Origin: Bacteroidota bacterium
Lineage (GTDB): Bacteria > Bacteroidota > Bacteroidia > Bacteroidales > F082
Assembly (NCBI GenBank): GCA_016845175.1
Contig: JAERTD010000026.1
Coordinates: 186,001-250,000, forward strand
Direction of reading: 5' to 3'
Length of the DNA: 64,000 nt
The notes under the pieces were generated by a model that was not told the origin of the DNA, ran no database searches, and saw only the letters and a list, made by a program, of their open reading frames with translations. Within the stretch, counting starts at the first letter, position 1. The number at the start of each line of letters is the position of its first letter. Below are positions 42,595 through 52,337 of this stretch, in pieces. The position numbers and the translations under genes are program-made.

Positions 42595-44079
42595 TTAGTT
42601 GGCGTTTTTTATGCGTTCGATGGCTTTTTCTGCCTTTGCTTCAATATACTCATAATAACTATCATCGAAGAGCTTGAGAGACTTTTCGTAATAGCTTAAG
42701 GCCAGCTGATCTTCAGTTCCTTCATGCATCTGTCCCAATACTAAAGCAGCTTCAGCAGCAAAATAATAAGACGATCCACTGCCTTTTGAGATCACATCCG
42801 ATAATTGAATTTCAGCTTGCTGAGGTTTCTCATTGTGAAGATCCAGTTTGGCCTGGAGTAATTGGTATTCAAGCTTATGAGCCAGTGGTGTAGTTGGGGT
42901 CACCTTAAAAAGATGAAGGTATTTGCTGGCTCCTTCGTAATATCCTCCATTCATCAGCCTTTTGGAATTCAACAGATTGATATCGGGTATATAATCCAGG
43001 GTGGCATCATAATAGGCTTCCCTGTCTCTCTCGGTTATACTGCTTCCTGTTGATTTTGCAAGATGGATATGATGAGTGTAGGCTGAAGTGTCACCTTCAC
43101 AAAGATTAATCACAGCCAATTTATAATTGAGCTCTTTGATATAATCCTCTTCTTCTTCATTGGATAAATAGGTGTTCAGATAATCCCTGGCCTCAGCCTC
43201 CAGCTGTCTGAATTTTATTTTGCCCCACATATAGTAATAGGGATCGAAAGCTATTTCCACCTTATCTAAGTTAAATTTCTTCAAAGATTCAATGGCCTCA
43301 TCATTTCTGTTGACATTATAGGCAATATTGGCATGGAAGTAATGAAGCAAACTGTGGTTGAAAATCAAGTTGCTATCCAATGTTTGTAGGAAATCATAAG
43401 CTTTTTTGGGGTCTTTGCTTAGTTTGAAAGCAAAGATGTTGAATAAGGCAGCTTCTGCTTCAAGTCCGGTGACTGATTGCGCATTCTTATAATATGATTT
43501 CATAATACGCTCACCAGTCTCGTCATCTCCATGAACACCAAAGGCGGCAGCTGCCCACTTTACAAAAGGAGGGAGGTTGGCGATTGAGAAATTGAACATG
43601 CCCTCCAGCTTTTGGTTGGCCATCATATCGGGATGCCGTTTGATACTTTTCTGGGTTTTTGTATAGCCTCCATAGGCATTGCGTAAGCCACTTAAGCGGT
43701 CGCCATAAATGATATTGACAATGCCATATTCAAGTTGCATTTCAGCTTCAACAATGAGGTAGTGGGGTGAATCTTCGAATTGACCATCCATGATGGCCCT
43801 TCTTTCTTTGTAGGCTTCCCTGAATGTATCGTAGGCATCGCGATCGGTAGTGATAACAAGTTCATACACATCGCTCAGATTATCAAGGTAATAAGTGTAA
43901 TGATTATCCGGATTCACCAGCCTTTCCTGTTTTAGCAGGTCGCGTGCAGTTGCCATTCTAAGGTCCATAATGGCCTTTAAAGCTCCCTGGCAATTCTCAT
44001 TAAATTCATAGCCGGCTCTGAGACCATGGGGTAGTGAAAAAAGCAATATGATGGAGGTGAAAAGCGTTTTAAATGGCAT
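42595..44079 (-). CDS. Secreted tetratricopeptide-repeat protein, function unknown
   Basis: From ATG 44,079 the protein has 494 residues: a signal peptide (LFTSIILLFSLPHGLRA), then helical repeats throughout, e.g. LKAIMDLRMATARDLLKQERL, FYNIFAFKLSKDPKKAYDFL-like pairs, and a clear TPR set at the C-terminus (AKLDLHNEKPQQAEIQLSDVI, AALVLGQMHEGTEDQLALSYYEKSLKLF). It is probably periplasmic and may scaffold other proteins. The start at 44,091 is a GTG; ATG 44,079 gives the proper signal peptide. It ends 2 nt before the next start region. Confidence 0.72.
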   Translation of the reverse strand: MPFKTLFTSIILLFSLPHGLRAGYEFNENCQGALKAIMDLRMATARDLLKQERLVNPDNHYTYYLDNLSDVYELVITTDRDAYDTFREAYKERRAIMDGQFEDSPHYLIVEAEMQLEYGIVNIIYGDRLSGLRNAYGGYTKTQKSIKRHPDMMANQKLEGMFNFSIANLPPFVKWAAAAFGVHGDDETGERIMKSYYKNAQSVTGLEAEAALFNIFAFKLSKDPKKAYDFLQTLDSNLIFNHSLLHYFHANIAYNVNRNDEAIESLKKFNLDKVEIAFDPYYYMWGKIKFRQLEAEARDYLNTYLSNEEEEDYIKELNYKLAVINLCEGDTSAYTHHIHLAKSTGSSITERDREAYYDATLDYIPDINLLNSKRLMNGGYYEGASKYLHLFKVTPTTPLAHKLEYQLLQAKLDLHNEKPQQAEIQLSDVISKGSGSSYYFAAEAALVLGQMHEGTEDQLALSYYEKSLKLFDDSYYEYIEAKAEKAIERIKNAN

Positions 44080-44165
44080 GAATTGAAGCACTGATATAGC
44101 TCAGCAAAGATATAAATTCTTACTTTCGTTCTTCAAAACCAAAGCCTGGCCAAAATACTTATATT

Positions 44166-44549
44166 ATGAAGAAAATATTCCTGTTGCTGATTGTCCTGAG
44201 TATACCTTTTCATTATGCTTGTCGTGAGATTAAGGTCACCTACTCAGAATCAGGGAAAACAGTTCACATGGCTGTGGATCAGATATTAAAGGTCGAACTT
44301 CCGGGCAATACAAGTACGGGTAACGACTGGAGGCAAATTGCCTATAATGATTCTGTAATCATTAGACAGGGAAAACCAAACTATATGTTGGCCGATGACA
44401 GAATGGGCTCTCCCGGAGTTTATTATTTCCGCTTCAAGGCCATTGCCGCCGGAAGCTCAAAACTGGTGATGGAATATGGATCCAAATATGATAGCAAGAA
44501 GGAGGCATTGAAGACTTTTGAGCTTGATATAGTGATTGTTCAACCCTGA
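44166..44549 (+). CDS. Chagasin-family (I42) cysteine peptidase inhibitor
   Basis: The 127-residue protein has a signal peptide with a possible lipobox (SIPFHYAC) and a small beta-sandwich with the chagasin loop LPGNTSTGNDW (the NPTTG-type L4 loop), the GxxG segment GSPGVYYFRFKA and a final strand. The usual RPW loop is not clear (KYDSKKEA instead). Chagasins block papain-like cysteine peptidases; in bacteria they may protect the cell from its own or foreign peptidases. It is divergent from the TPR protein. Confidence 0.78.
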   Translation: MKKIFLLLIVLSIPFHYACREIKVTYSESGKTVHMAVDQILKVELPGNTSTGNDWRQIAYNDSVIIRQGKPNYMLADDRMGSPGVYYFRFKAIAAGSSKLVMEYGSKYDSKKEALKTFELDIVIVQP

Positions 44550-44568
44550 TGATCAGCACCTGATTTGC

Positions 44569-45228
44569 CTACTTTGAATATTGATATTCATAGGTTTCCA
44601 TATAGTTTCGCAAAGATTTAAGAACCTTATAGGCCACCTGGTCAATAAAGAGATGCAATACCCACCTGGGTAATCTGCTTCCAGGATCACCATATATTTC
44701 ATATTGAACAAACACGGTGTTATCATCCAGTTGATAAAGCAGCCATCTGGCTTCTGCTGATTTCATTCTGACAATCTTATGGTTTACTGGCATATAATCC
44801 GGCTGACCGGCTATGGTAATACGGACCGTATCAGCATGCAAATGGTCAATGCTGAGTAATGATGGCATATCGCGATTGTGAAAAGGCCACGGAGCCCATG
44901 ATTCACAATAGAGATATTTAGTATTAGGATCGATACTGTCTAATTCTGATGAGCTTTCCAAATGATGCATCCAATGTGGATAATTGTCCACATCTGTGAT
45001 GACGGAAACCAGGTTTTTTAAAGTGGAATGGATGATGGTATGTCCCTTAAATTCGTTGAAATCCAGACCTGTACGCTCACGAGAATACAAACAAATCCCG
45101 TCCTTGTCTTCAATCTTGGTCCATTCAGCTTCATGAGTATCCTGGGCATAGATACTACAACCTATACTTAAAAGCAAAAGAATCAGGCAGCTTGTTTTGC
45201 AGTACGAAATCCGACTGCAGAAGATCAT
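44569..45228 (-). CDS. START/SRPBCC-domain protein, exported
   Basis: The 219-residue protein has a signal peptide (SCLILLLLSIGCSIYA) and a START-like domain: KIEDKDGICLYSRERTG, VITDVDNYPHWM, WAPWPFHNRDM and WVLHLFIDQVAYKVLKSLR. START domains hold hydrophobic ligands such as lipids in a helix-grip fold. Several Bacteroidota proteins of this form are of unknown ligand. It is convergent with the chagasin-like gene and separated by 19 nt. Confidence 0.82.
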   Translation of the reverse strand: MIFCSRISYCKTSCLILLLLSIGCSIYAQDTHEAEWTKIEDKDGICLYSRERTGLDFNEFKGHTIIHSTLKNLVSVITDVDNYPHWMHHLESSSELDSIDPNTKYLYCESWAPWPFHNRDMPSLLSIDHLHADTVRITIAGQPDYMPVNHKIVRMKSAEARWLLYQLDDNTVFVQYEIYGDPGSRLPRWVLHLFIDQVAYKVLKSLRNYMETYEYQYSK

Positions 45229-45317
45229 AGCAATAGTTTAAAAGGATATGGGCTAAGGCCACTAAAATACGTATTATATGCTTGAATGTCAAGAATGAAC
45301 AAACAATAGCTAAGCGT

Positions 45318-45743
45318 CTACTCTACAATGAATTGCTTCACAATAACAGCTTTCTCGGTTCCCATAATCTGAATCTGTACTTCGTAAGCTCCCCTGGGCC
45401 ATCCATTGTTCGGCTTGGATAAACTGGATTGAAGTTGTAAACTTCCAAGCTGATCTCCTGAACTTAATACCACCTGGTCAATGGTGAACGGGTCCTGTTG
45501 GGCCATATAGAGCCATGAAAACTGAACATCTGTGTTTTCCGGGGCATTTTTCAGAGTGCAACTTATGTAAATCTCTGCCTCATTGGTTGTGAAACTGTTA
45601 TTGTCTGCAAGACATTGGTTATCAGATAGACTGGTGCACATTTTCACATCAGTAATTCGGGCTGTGCTCAGGTTGATTTCACAAGCGCTGAATAGCAAGC
45701 TGATACAAATACTGCAGAATAATATAAAGATGCTTTTTTTCAT
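45318..45743 (-). CDS. Lipoprotein of unknown function
   Basis: From ATG 45,743 the product has 141 residues with a signal peptide and lipobox LLFSAC, so the mature N-terminus is a lipidated cysteine. The remainder has an Ig-like or beta-sandwich look (NEAEIYISCTLKNAPENTDVQFSWLY ... GAYEVQIQIMG). No family is recognised. The in-frame start at 45,767 adds eight residues. It stands alone. Confidence 0.65.
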   Translation of the reverse strand: MKKSIFILFCSICISLLFSACEINLSTARITDVKMCTSLSDNQCLADNNSFTTNEAEIYISCTLKNAPENTDVQFSWLYMAQQDPFTIDQVVLSSGDQLGSLQLQSSLSKPNNGWPRGAYEVQIQIMGTEKAVIVKQFIVE

Positions 45744-45909
45744 GGTTGTTGGATTGTTATATGTCATTTGTTCAATGTAAAAATACCTCAGTCCTCAAGG
45801 AATATCAAACTGTATTGAGTATTCGGTTGGCTTCTCTGAATAGATGCATTGATTGAGCGAGTATCTGTAATCAATCATGACCCAATATCATCCGTTTTGA
45901 TTCACTGGT

Positions 45910-45937
45910 TTTGGTAGGCTTCTTTTTATTATTTTTG
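45910..45937 (+). promoter_or_regulatory. Putative promoter of ffh
   Basis: TTTG at 45,910-45,913 and TATTTTTG at 45,930-45,937 are separated by 16 nt, close to the Bacteroidota -33/-7 arrangement. The -7 box lies 23 nt before the ffh ATG. Confidence 0.5.
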
Positions 45938-45960
45938 CAGGCTGAAAAAAAGCGCAAATT

Positions 45961-47301
45961 ATGTTTGAAGGTTTAAGCGATAGGTTAGATAAATCGTTCA
46001 AAATACTAAAAGGTCAGGGCCGTATTACGGAGATCAATGTGGCAGAATCGATCAAAGAAATCCGTAAGGCTTTAATAGAAGCTGATGTTAGTTTCAAGAT
46101 TGCCAAGAAATTCACCAATGATGTAAAGGAGAAAGCTCTTGGTATGGATGTGTTGTCGGCTGTTAAACCAGGCGAGCTGATGGTAAAAATCGTCCATGAT
46201 GAATTGGCCGATCTGATGGGAGGGGAGCAGGTAAATATCAACCTGAGTACCAAACCAGCCATTATCCTGATCGCTGGTCTGCAGGGATCCGGTAAAACGA
46301 CTTTTTCTGCAAAGCTTGCCAATTACCTGAAAACGAAAAAAGGTTTACAGCCACTGCTCGTTGCTGGTGACGTGTATCGTCCTGCAGCTATTGACCAGTT
46401 AAAGGTGCTGGGTGAGCAAGTATCTGTGGATGTGTATACTGAGGAGGATAATAAGAATCCTGTTCAGATCGCTAAACATGCCATCAAACATGCCCGCGAA
46501 AATTCCAAGAATGTAATTATCGTCGATACCGCCGGTCGCCTGGCTATTGATGAGCAGATGATGAATGAGATTTCATCGGTGAAGGATGCCATTAATCCCA
46601 ATGAGATTTTGTTTGTGGTGGATGCCATGACAGGGCAGGATGCGGTGAATACGGCCAAAGCTTTTAACGATAGGCTCGACTTTGACGGAGTTGTACTCAC
46701 CAAATTGGATGGTGATACCCGTGGTGGTGCAGCCCTAACCATTAAAGCTGTTGTCGACAAACCCATCAAATTTGTGGGTATTGGAGAGAAGATGGATGCA
46801 TTGGATCTCTTTCATCCGAGCCGAATGGCTGACCGTATCCTTGGGATGGGTGATATTGTTACCCTTGTGGAAAAAGCACAGGAGCAATTTGATGAGGAAG
46901 AGGCTCGAAAGCTGCAGAAGAAAATTGCCAAGAACCAATTCAATTTCAATGATTTTCTGAAACAAATTCAGCAGATCAAGAAAATGGGTAATGTGAAAGA
47001 CCTCATGGGAATGATTCCTGGCATGGGGAAAGCATTAAAAGATGTGGATGTAGATGATGATGCCTTTAAAGGTATTGAAGCTATAATCCGTTCTATGACA
47101 CCAGCTGAAAGAGAAAACCCTAAAATCCTGAATGGATCCCGCAGGAAAAGAATAGCCGATGGAAGCGGAAATAGTATTCAAGAAGTGAACCGCCTGATTA
47201 AGCAATTTGCCGAAACCAGTAAAATGATGAAAATGATGACCTCAGGTGGAGGCAGAAAAATGGCAAATATGATGCAGGGTATGAAGGGAATGAGAAAATA
47301 A
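45961..47301 (+). CDS. ffh: Signal recognition particle protein Ffh
   Basis: The 446-residue GTPase has the NG domain with GLQGSGKTTFSAKLA (P-loop), DTAGR (G3) and TKLDGDTRGG (G4-G5 region), and a methionine-rich M domain at the C-terminus (MMKMMTSGGGRKMANMMQGM). It binds signal peptides of nascent chains on the ribosome with 4.5S RNA and delivers them to FtsY at the membrane. Length is normal. Confidence 0.98.
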   Translation: MFEGLSDRLDKSFKILKGQGRITEINVAESIKEIRKALIEADVSFKIAKKFTNDVKEKALGMDVLSAVKPGELMVKIVHDELADLMGGEQVNINLSTKPAIILIAGLQGSGKTTFSAKLANYLKTKKGLQPLLVAGDVYRPAAIDQLKVLGEQVSVDVYTEEDNKNPVQIAKHAIKHARENSKNVIIVDTAGRLAIDEQMMNEISSVKDAINPNEILFVVDAMTGQDAVNTAKAFNDRLDFDGVVLTKLDGDTRGGAALTIKAVVDKPIKFVGIGEKMDALDLFHPSRMADRILGMGDIVTLVEKAQEQFDEEEARKLQKKIAKNQFNFNDFLKQIQQIKKMGNVKDLMGMIPGMGKALKDVDVDDDAFKGIEAIIRSMTPAERENPKILNGSRRKRIADGSGNSIQEVNRLIKQFAETSKMMKMMTSGGGRKMANMMQGMKGMRK

Positions 47302-47391
47302 GTTCTGGATCCTCATCTTTGTTATTAATCCACAGGATCGATTATTGGATGTTTTCCACTGTCCATACTACCTGTGTAAATACAATCAACT

Positions 47392-48285
47392 ATGACCAAA
47401 AAAATGGATGCCCAACTGATTGATGGTAAGAAAACTGCAACCGAAATTAAAAATGAAATAAAGGTTGAAGTGGCTGCCATGATTGATAATGATGAATATC
47501 CACCGCATTTGGTTGCTATTATCGTAGGTGAGGATCCTGCCAGTGAAACCTATGTGGGCAGCAAAGAAAGATCTGCGAAAGCCATTGGTATGACTTCCTC
47601 GGTATACAGGTTCCCCGAGGATACTACTGAAGAAGAGTTATTGGAGACCATCGATTTTCTGAACAAGGATGATGAGGTTCATGGTTTTATTGTACAACTT
47701 CCCTTACCAGATCATATAGATGTGGACAGGGTTATAGGAAGCATTAAACCTGAAAAGGATGTAGATGGCTTTCACCCGGTAAATGTGGGGAAAATGGCAC
47801 TGGGCCAGAAGGCTTTTGTGTCAGCAACTCCTGCAGGTATCATGGAATTGCTTGACAGATATAATATTGATACTGAAGGCAAGCATTGCGTGGTGCTCGG
47901 TCGGTCCAATATTGTAGGCTCACCCATGAGCATTTTAATGTCTAAAAAAACCAAGCCCGGAAATGCCACGGTTACCGTATGTCATAGTAGAACACAAAAT
48001 ATGAAAGACCTGATGTTACAGGCTGATATTCTCATCTGTGCCATTGGACAGGCCCAATTTGTGAAAGAAGACATGGTCAAAGAAGGTGCAGTGGTTATTG
48101 ATGTGGGCATCCACCGAATCCCAGCAGAAAACGAAAAAGGCTATAAAATTGTTGGTGATGTGAATTTCGATGCAGTGGTGAAGAAAGCCTCTTTCATTAC
48201 CCCGGTCCCTGGTGGTGTTGGCCCTATGACCATAGCTATGTTATTGAAAAATACACTGACGGCACAAAAAAACATGAAGCAGTGA
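47392..48285 (+). CDS. folD: Methylenetetrahydrofolate dehydrogenase/cyclohydrolase FolD
   Basis: The 297-residue enzyme has AIIVGEDPASETYVGSKERSAKAIGM with the catalytic Lys, VQLPLPDHID, PEKDVDGFHPVNVG and PCTPxG-like SATPAGIMELL, with GRSNIVGSPMSIL for NADP binding. It converts 5,10-methylene-THF to 10-formyl-THF. The start may be ATG 47,392 or ATG 47,404, the latter giving the more typical N-terminus (MDAQLIDGKK). It follows ffh by 90 nt. Confidence 0.96.
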   Translation: MTKKMDAQLIDGKKTATEIKNEIKVEVAAMIDNDEYPPHLVAIIVGEDPASETYVGSKERSAKAIGMTSSVYRFPEDTTEEELLETIDFLNKDDEVHGFIVQLPLPDHIDVDRVIGSIKPEKDVDGFHPVNVGKMALGQKAFVSATPAGIMELLDRYNIDTEGKHCVVLGRSNIVGSPMSILMSKKTKPGNATVTVCHSRTQNMKDLMLQADILICAIGQAQFVKEDMVKEGAVVIDVGIHRIPAENEKGYKIVGDVNFDAVVKKASFITPVPGGVGPMTIAMLLKNTLTAQKNMKQ

Positions 48286-48311
48286 ACCCCTGCAAAGCAA
48301 ATGTGATATAA

Positions 48312-49604
48312 ATGATGCTGCGATCCCGACCTCAAATACACAGATTAATACAGAGCATAGCCCTGATGGGATTGATGTTGCTGACTGGGTTTGTACAACA
48401 ATCACTTGCTCAAGAATATGGATGTACGGATCCCAATGCAAACAATTACAATGCAGAGGCCACAAATAATGATGGTAGTTGCACTTATAGTACTACTTTT
48501 TATAATCCTAGTTTACGTTATAACCTTCCTGGTTCAGTGGCAGAAACCTCAGGGCTTGCTTTCTTCAGAGGAGGCATCTGGACCATAAATGATGGCGGGA
48601 ATACACCTGTATTGTTTCACCTGGATACCACAGACGGTAGCGTGCTTCAGACTATTTTCATTAGTAACGCAATGAATGTAGATTGGGAAGATCTGGCTCA
48701 GGATGAGGACTATTTATACATTGGTGACTTTGGAAATAACCTTGGTAACAGAGATGAATTGGTCATTTACAAGGTCGAGAAATCAATTATTCCAATGGCT
48801 GGTGATGCTCAGGTTCATAGCAATACCATTTCTTATCGTTATGAAGATTATGTAAGTATTCCTGAGAAGAAAGGAAAACACAATTTTGATTGTGAGGCCA
48901 TGTTGGCCGGAACAGACTATCTGTACCTGTTTAGTAAAAACCGAAGTGATTTCAAGACAAAAAGATACCGTGTCCCCAAAGAGCCAGGGAATTATGAAGC
49001 AGAATTGCTGGATGAATTTGATGTCAAGGGCATGATCACTGCTGCTGATATGCATCCGGATGGAAGTGAAATTGCATTGTTGGGTTATACAGATTTTCCC
49101 TATACTCCCTTTGTATGGTTATTGTTCGATTTCAATGATGATCAGTATTTCTCTGGAAACAAAAGACGTATTGATATGCCTAATGTGGTGGTAACACAAA
49201 CAGAAGCATTTGCCTATACCGTGAACAAAAGCGCCATCATCTCCTCCGAAAAAACACCCTTGGGTTCGCAACGGGCCTTTAATATGAATACCCACCAATG
49301 GACCAATATGACACCTTCAGATATCACTGATTTTGTCAAGGCTGATTTCAATTTCGTACTCTCTCCAAACCCAATATCCAAAGGTAAACTAAGTCTGGTT
49401 TTTAGTAACCTGGATCATGGAAGCTACCAAATTGAGGTCTTTGATACATTAGGGAATTTATTGGTTGTAAAAAACCATTGGGCCAAGAAGAGTAAAGAGG
49501 GAATACGAATAAAGTTGAAAGTAAGTCATCTGAAAAAAGGACTGTATATTGTAAGGGTCATTTCGGATAATAAGGTGTTGGAAAAGAAGTTTATCAAAGA
49601 ATAA
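48312..49604 (+). CDS. Secreted protein with T9SS sorting domain
   Basis: The 430-residue protein has a signal peptide ending LAQ, then the Bacteroidota motif YGCTDPNANNYNAEATNNDG, a possible propeller (~65-330, WTINDGGNTPVLFHLDTTDG, IGDFGNNLGNRDE) and a C-terminal T9SS domain (SPNPISKGKLSLVF ... GLYIVRVISDNKV ... KKFIKE). Surface location is expected. The GCTDPxAxNY motif is found in many gliding-bacterium adhesin-like proteins. Its stop overlaps the queE start. Confidence 0.8.
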   Translation: MMLRSRPQIHRLIQSIALMGLMLLTGFVQQSLAQEYGCTDPNANNYNAEATNNDGSCTYSTTFYNPSLRYNLPGSVAETSGLAFFRGGIWTINDGGNTPVLFHLDTTDGSVLQTIFISNAMNVDWEDLAQDEDYLYIGDFGNNLGNRDELVIYKVEKSIIPMAGDAQVHSNTISYRYEDYVSIPEKKGKHNFDCEAMLAGTDYLYLFSKNRSDFKTKRYRVPKEPGNYEAELLDEFDVKGMITAADMHPDGSEIALLGYTDFPYTPFVWLLFDFNDDQYFSGNKRRIDMPNVVVTQTEAFAYTVNKSAIISSEKTPLGSQRAFNMNTHQWTNMTPSDITDFVKADFNFVLSPNPISKGKLSLVFSNLDHGSYQIEVFDTLGNLLVVKNHWAKKSKEGIRIKLKVSHLKKGLYIVRVISDNKVLEKKFIKE

Positions 49605-50230
49605 TGGGGACATCAGACATATTTGAAGGGGGTAGGAAATTGCCTATTATGGAGGAGTTTTACACCTTGCAAGGTGAAGGCTATAATATGGGCAAAGCTG
49701 CGTACTTTATTCGTTTGGGCGGATGTGATGTGGGTTGTTCCTGGTGTGATACCAAAGAATCCTGGAATCCGGCTTTGTATCCTCCAATGGCTATTGATGA
49801 ATGCTTGAAAAGGGCAGTGGCTAGTCCGGGAAAAACGGTGGTTGTAACTGGTGGTGAGCCTTCCCGCTATCCTCTGGACTATTTTACCAAATGTTTGAAG
49901 GATGCTGGTGTGACCACCATGATAGAAACTTCAGGTGTGGCGGAGTTGACTGGCGACTGGGATTGGATTTGTCTTTCACCCAAACATAATTCACATCCCA
50001 AGGCGTCGATTTTTAGAAGGGCACACGAGCTTAAGGTGATCATTCAGAGAGAGGCAGACCTGGAATGGGCCTTGGAAAATGCTGCCAGGGTAACAGCGGA
50101 GTGCAAATTATTTTTACAACCAGAATGGAGCAGAGCTGAAGAAAATATGGATATGCTGACAGAGTTTGTGATGGAAAACCCCAGCTGGAGAATTTCCCTA
50201 CAGGCACATAAGTATATGAGAATTCCATAA
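49604..50230 (+). CDS. queE: 7-carboxy-7-deazaguanine synthase QueE
   Basis: The 208-residue radical SAM enzyme has EFYTLQGEG, the cluster motif CDVGCSWCD (CX3CX2C), and VVTGGEPSRYPLDYF. It makes 7-carboxy-7-deazaguanine from CPH4 in the pathway to preQ0 and queuosine. No other queuosine gene is adjacent. The start ATG overlaps the stop of the preceding T9SS gene (TAATG). Confidence 0.93.
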   Translation: MGTSDIFEGGRKLPIMEEFYTLQGEGYNMGKAAYFIRLGGCDVGCSWCDTKESWNPALYPPMAIDECLKRAVASPGKTVVVTGGEPSRYPLDYFTKCLKDAGVTTMIETSGVAELTGDWDWICLSPKHNSHPKASIFRRAHELKVIIQREADLEWALENAARVTAECKLFLQPEWSRAEENMDMLTEFVMENPSWRISLQAHKYMRIP

Positions 50231-50398
50231 ACATAGATTTAATTCAGCTTGCATTCAGATTAAAATGAGTCGTTAATTATCGCCTGGATTTGATGAGATA
50301 TGAAGTAAAGGAGCACAATTGCTAATGAAACAATTGTGACGATTCTTTAATAATTTGGATTTTTCTGCGTTTGATGAATTAACTACAACTCTCTAAAC

Positions 50399-52324
50399 AT
50401 GCGATTGGAAAAGGTGACCTTGTTGATGTTAATGCTACTGTTAGTAGTAGCTCAGCCTGCATCTGCACAGGATCCTTCCACCAAAAGCAACAAAGCGCTC
50501 AAGGCCTACCAAAAGGCGGAAGCTGCTTATTTTCAAAGAGATTATAAACTCGCAGAAGATCAGCTTATTAAGGCTACGAAACGGGATGATGAATTCATAG
50601 AAGCCTGGATGTTGATGGGTGCCATACATTATGATCAAAAGACCTATAATCAGGCAGTTGTTGCATATACTAAGGTCCTCGATATCGATTCTGCTTCCAT
50701 ACCCATGGTATACTATATGCTTGGTGACCTTTATTATGAATTAGAAGAATACCATCTTGCCGCCAGACATTACAGCAGCTACTTAAAATTCTATGGAATA
50801 TCTGAAATACGTCGACGATTGGCGGGACAGAGTTTGAAACATTGCAAGATGGCGATTGAGGCCATTGAAAACCCTTCAAATTTGCCGGTGAACATGGGGC
50901 CCCTGATCAATACCACAGCTGATGAATACATTAATTTTGTGGATGAGACGGAATCAAGTTTATTTGTTACCAGAAAAGAATTAGAATCCATTGATGCCCA
51001 CGGAAGGAAGCAATTCTCCGAGAATTTTTATCTGTCACTGAAACATAATGGTGACTGGCCCTCTCCAAAAGCTCTGAATCTGAGTTGGCTGGGCCAGTAT
51101 AATGCAGGAAGTATGAGTTTGTCAGTAGATGGCCGCTCTATGTATTTTACCGGATGTTATTGGCCTGGAGGCCTTGGTAGTTGTGATTTGTACTTGAGTC
51201 AAAAGCTTGGGGAATCATGGCAAGTGCCGATGAATATGAGACGACCAATTAATACCAATGACTGGGAATCTCAGGCCGTACTATCATCAGATGCTTCCCG
51301 ATTGTTTTTTGCTTCCCGCCGCACAGGAGGTAAAGGAGGATCCGATATCTGGATGAGTAAAAAACTGAACAATGGGAATTGGAGCCCGCCCATTAATCTA
51401 GGTGACAGTATCAATACTCCAGACAATGAGATGGCACCCTTTCTTCATGCCGATGGAAAAACCCTGTATTTTTCATCCAATGGCCATGGAGGTCTGGGAG
51501 GCTACGACCTATTTGTGAGCCGTCAGGATGGGGTTGGAAGATGGCAGGGTGTCGTAAACGTGGGTCATCCACTGAATACCTCCAGTGATGAAATTAATAT
51601 GTTTCTCAACCTGGAAGGAACTAAAGCCTGGGTGTCCTCTAACAGATATGGTGGTTATGGTGGATTTGATATTTATGAGGTGGAAACAGATGAAAGAATG
51701 AAACCCGGTCGGGTGGTTTTCTTTAAAGGTCTGGTTATGGATACCAATGATCGTAAACCTTTGGATGCTCGTGTACTTGTGTCCGATCTTCAAATGGGCA
51801 TGTCAGTTGATTCAACCCGTGCTGATCCGATTAGCGGTTATTTTATGCTTGCCCTGCATCCTTCAAAGCACTATGCCATTAACATCACCTATCCAGGTTA
51901 CTTATTCTATTCAGAGAACCTTGATTTTATAAGTGATACGGCCAGCTCTGTTGAAAAAGAATTCCTGCTCAAACCCTTGGAAAAGGGGAAATCAATAGTG
52001 CTGAATAATATCTTTTTCGATTTCAATTCCAGCGAATTAAAAGTATCCTCCCAAGTGGAATTGAAGCGCTTATATCTCTTGCTGCGAGACAACCCTTCCC
52101 TTAAAATCCGAATTAGTGGTCATACTGATAATATTGGTACCGATGCTTATAATCAAAAACTATCTCTCGAAAGAGCGCTGGCCTTAAGAGATTATTTGCT
52201 TGAAAGAGCGATTGATAGTGAACGAATTGAAGTGCTTGGTCATGGTTCTGAAAAGCCTCTGAATACCAATGATACAGAAGGGGGTAGGGCAGTAAATCGT
52301 CGGATTGAAATATCAATACTCTAG
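50399..52324 (+). CDS. OmpA-family protein with TPR, propeller and regulatory-like domains (PorE-like)
   Basis: The 641-residue protein has a signal peptide, tetratricopeptide repeats (~30-150, e.g. AEAAYFQRDYKLAEDQLIKAT), PD40/WD40-like beta-propeller repeats (~190-440, DGRSMYFTGCYW, SRRTGGKGGSDIWMSK, SSNGHGGLGGYDLFVS), a carboxypeptidase-regulatory-like domain (~440-520) and an OmpA C-terminal domain (~535-641, DFNSSELKVSS ... SGHTDNIGTD ... NRRIEISIL) that binds peptidoglycan. This order matches the T9SS component PorE, but many Bacteroidota have several such paralogues. I see no clear lipobox. It stands alone. Confidence 0.85.
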   Translation: MRLEKVTLLMLMLLLVVAQPASAQDPSTKSNKALKAYQKAEAAYFQRDYKLAEDQLIKATKRDDEFIEAWMLMGAIHYDQKTYNQAVVAYTKVLDIDSASIPMVYYMLGDLYYELEEYHLAARHYSSYLKFYGISEIRRRLAGQSLKHCKMAIEAIENPSNLPVNMGPLINTTADEYINFVDETESSLFVTRKELESIDAHGRKQFSENFYLSLKHNGDWPSPKALNLSWLGQYNAGSMSLSVDGRSMYFTGCYWPGGLGSCDLYLSQKLGESWQVPMNMRRPINTNDWESQAVLSSDASRLFFASRRTGGKGGSDIWMSKKLNNGNWSPPINLGDSINTPDNEMAPFLHADGKTLYFSSNGHGGLGGYDLFVSRQDGVGRWQGVVNVGHPLNTSSDEINMFLNLEGTKAWVSSNRYGGYGGFDIYEVETDERMKPGRVVFFKGLVMDTNDRKPLDARVLVSDLQMGMSVDSTRADPISGYFMLALHPSKHYAINITYPGYLFYSENLDFISDTASSVEKEFLLKPLEKGKSIVLNNIFFDFNSSELKVSSQVELKRLYLLLRDNPSLKIRISGHTDNIGTDAYNQKLSLERALALRDYLLERAIDSERIEVLGHGSEKPLNTNDTEGGRAVNRRIEISIL

Positions 52325-52337
52325 TGTTTTCCCGGGA

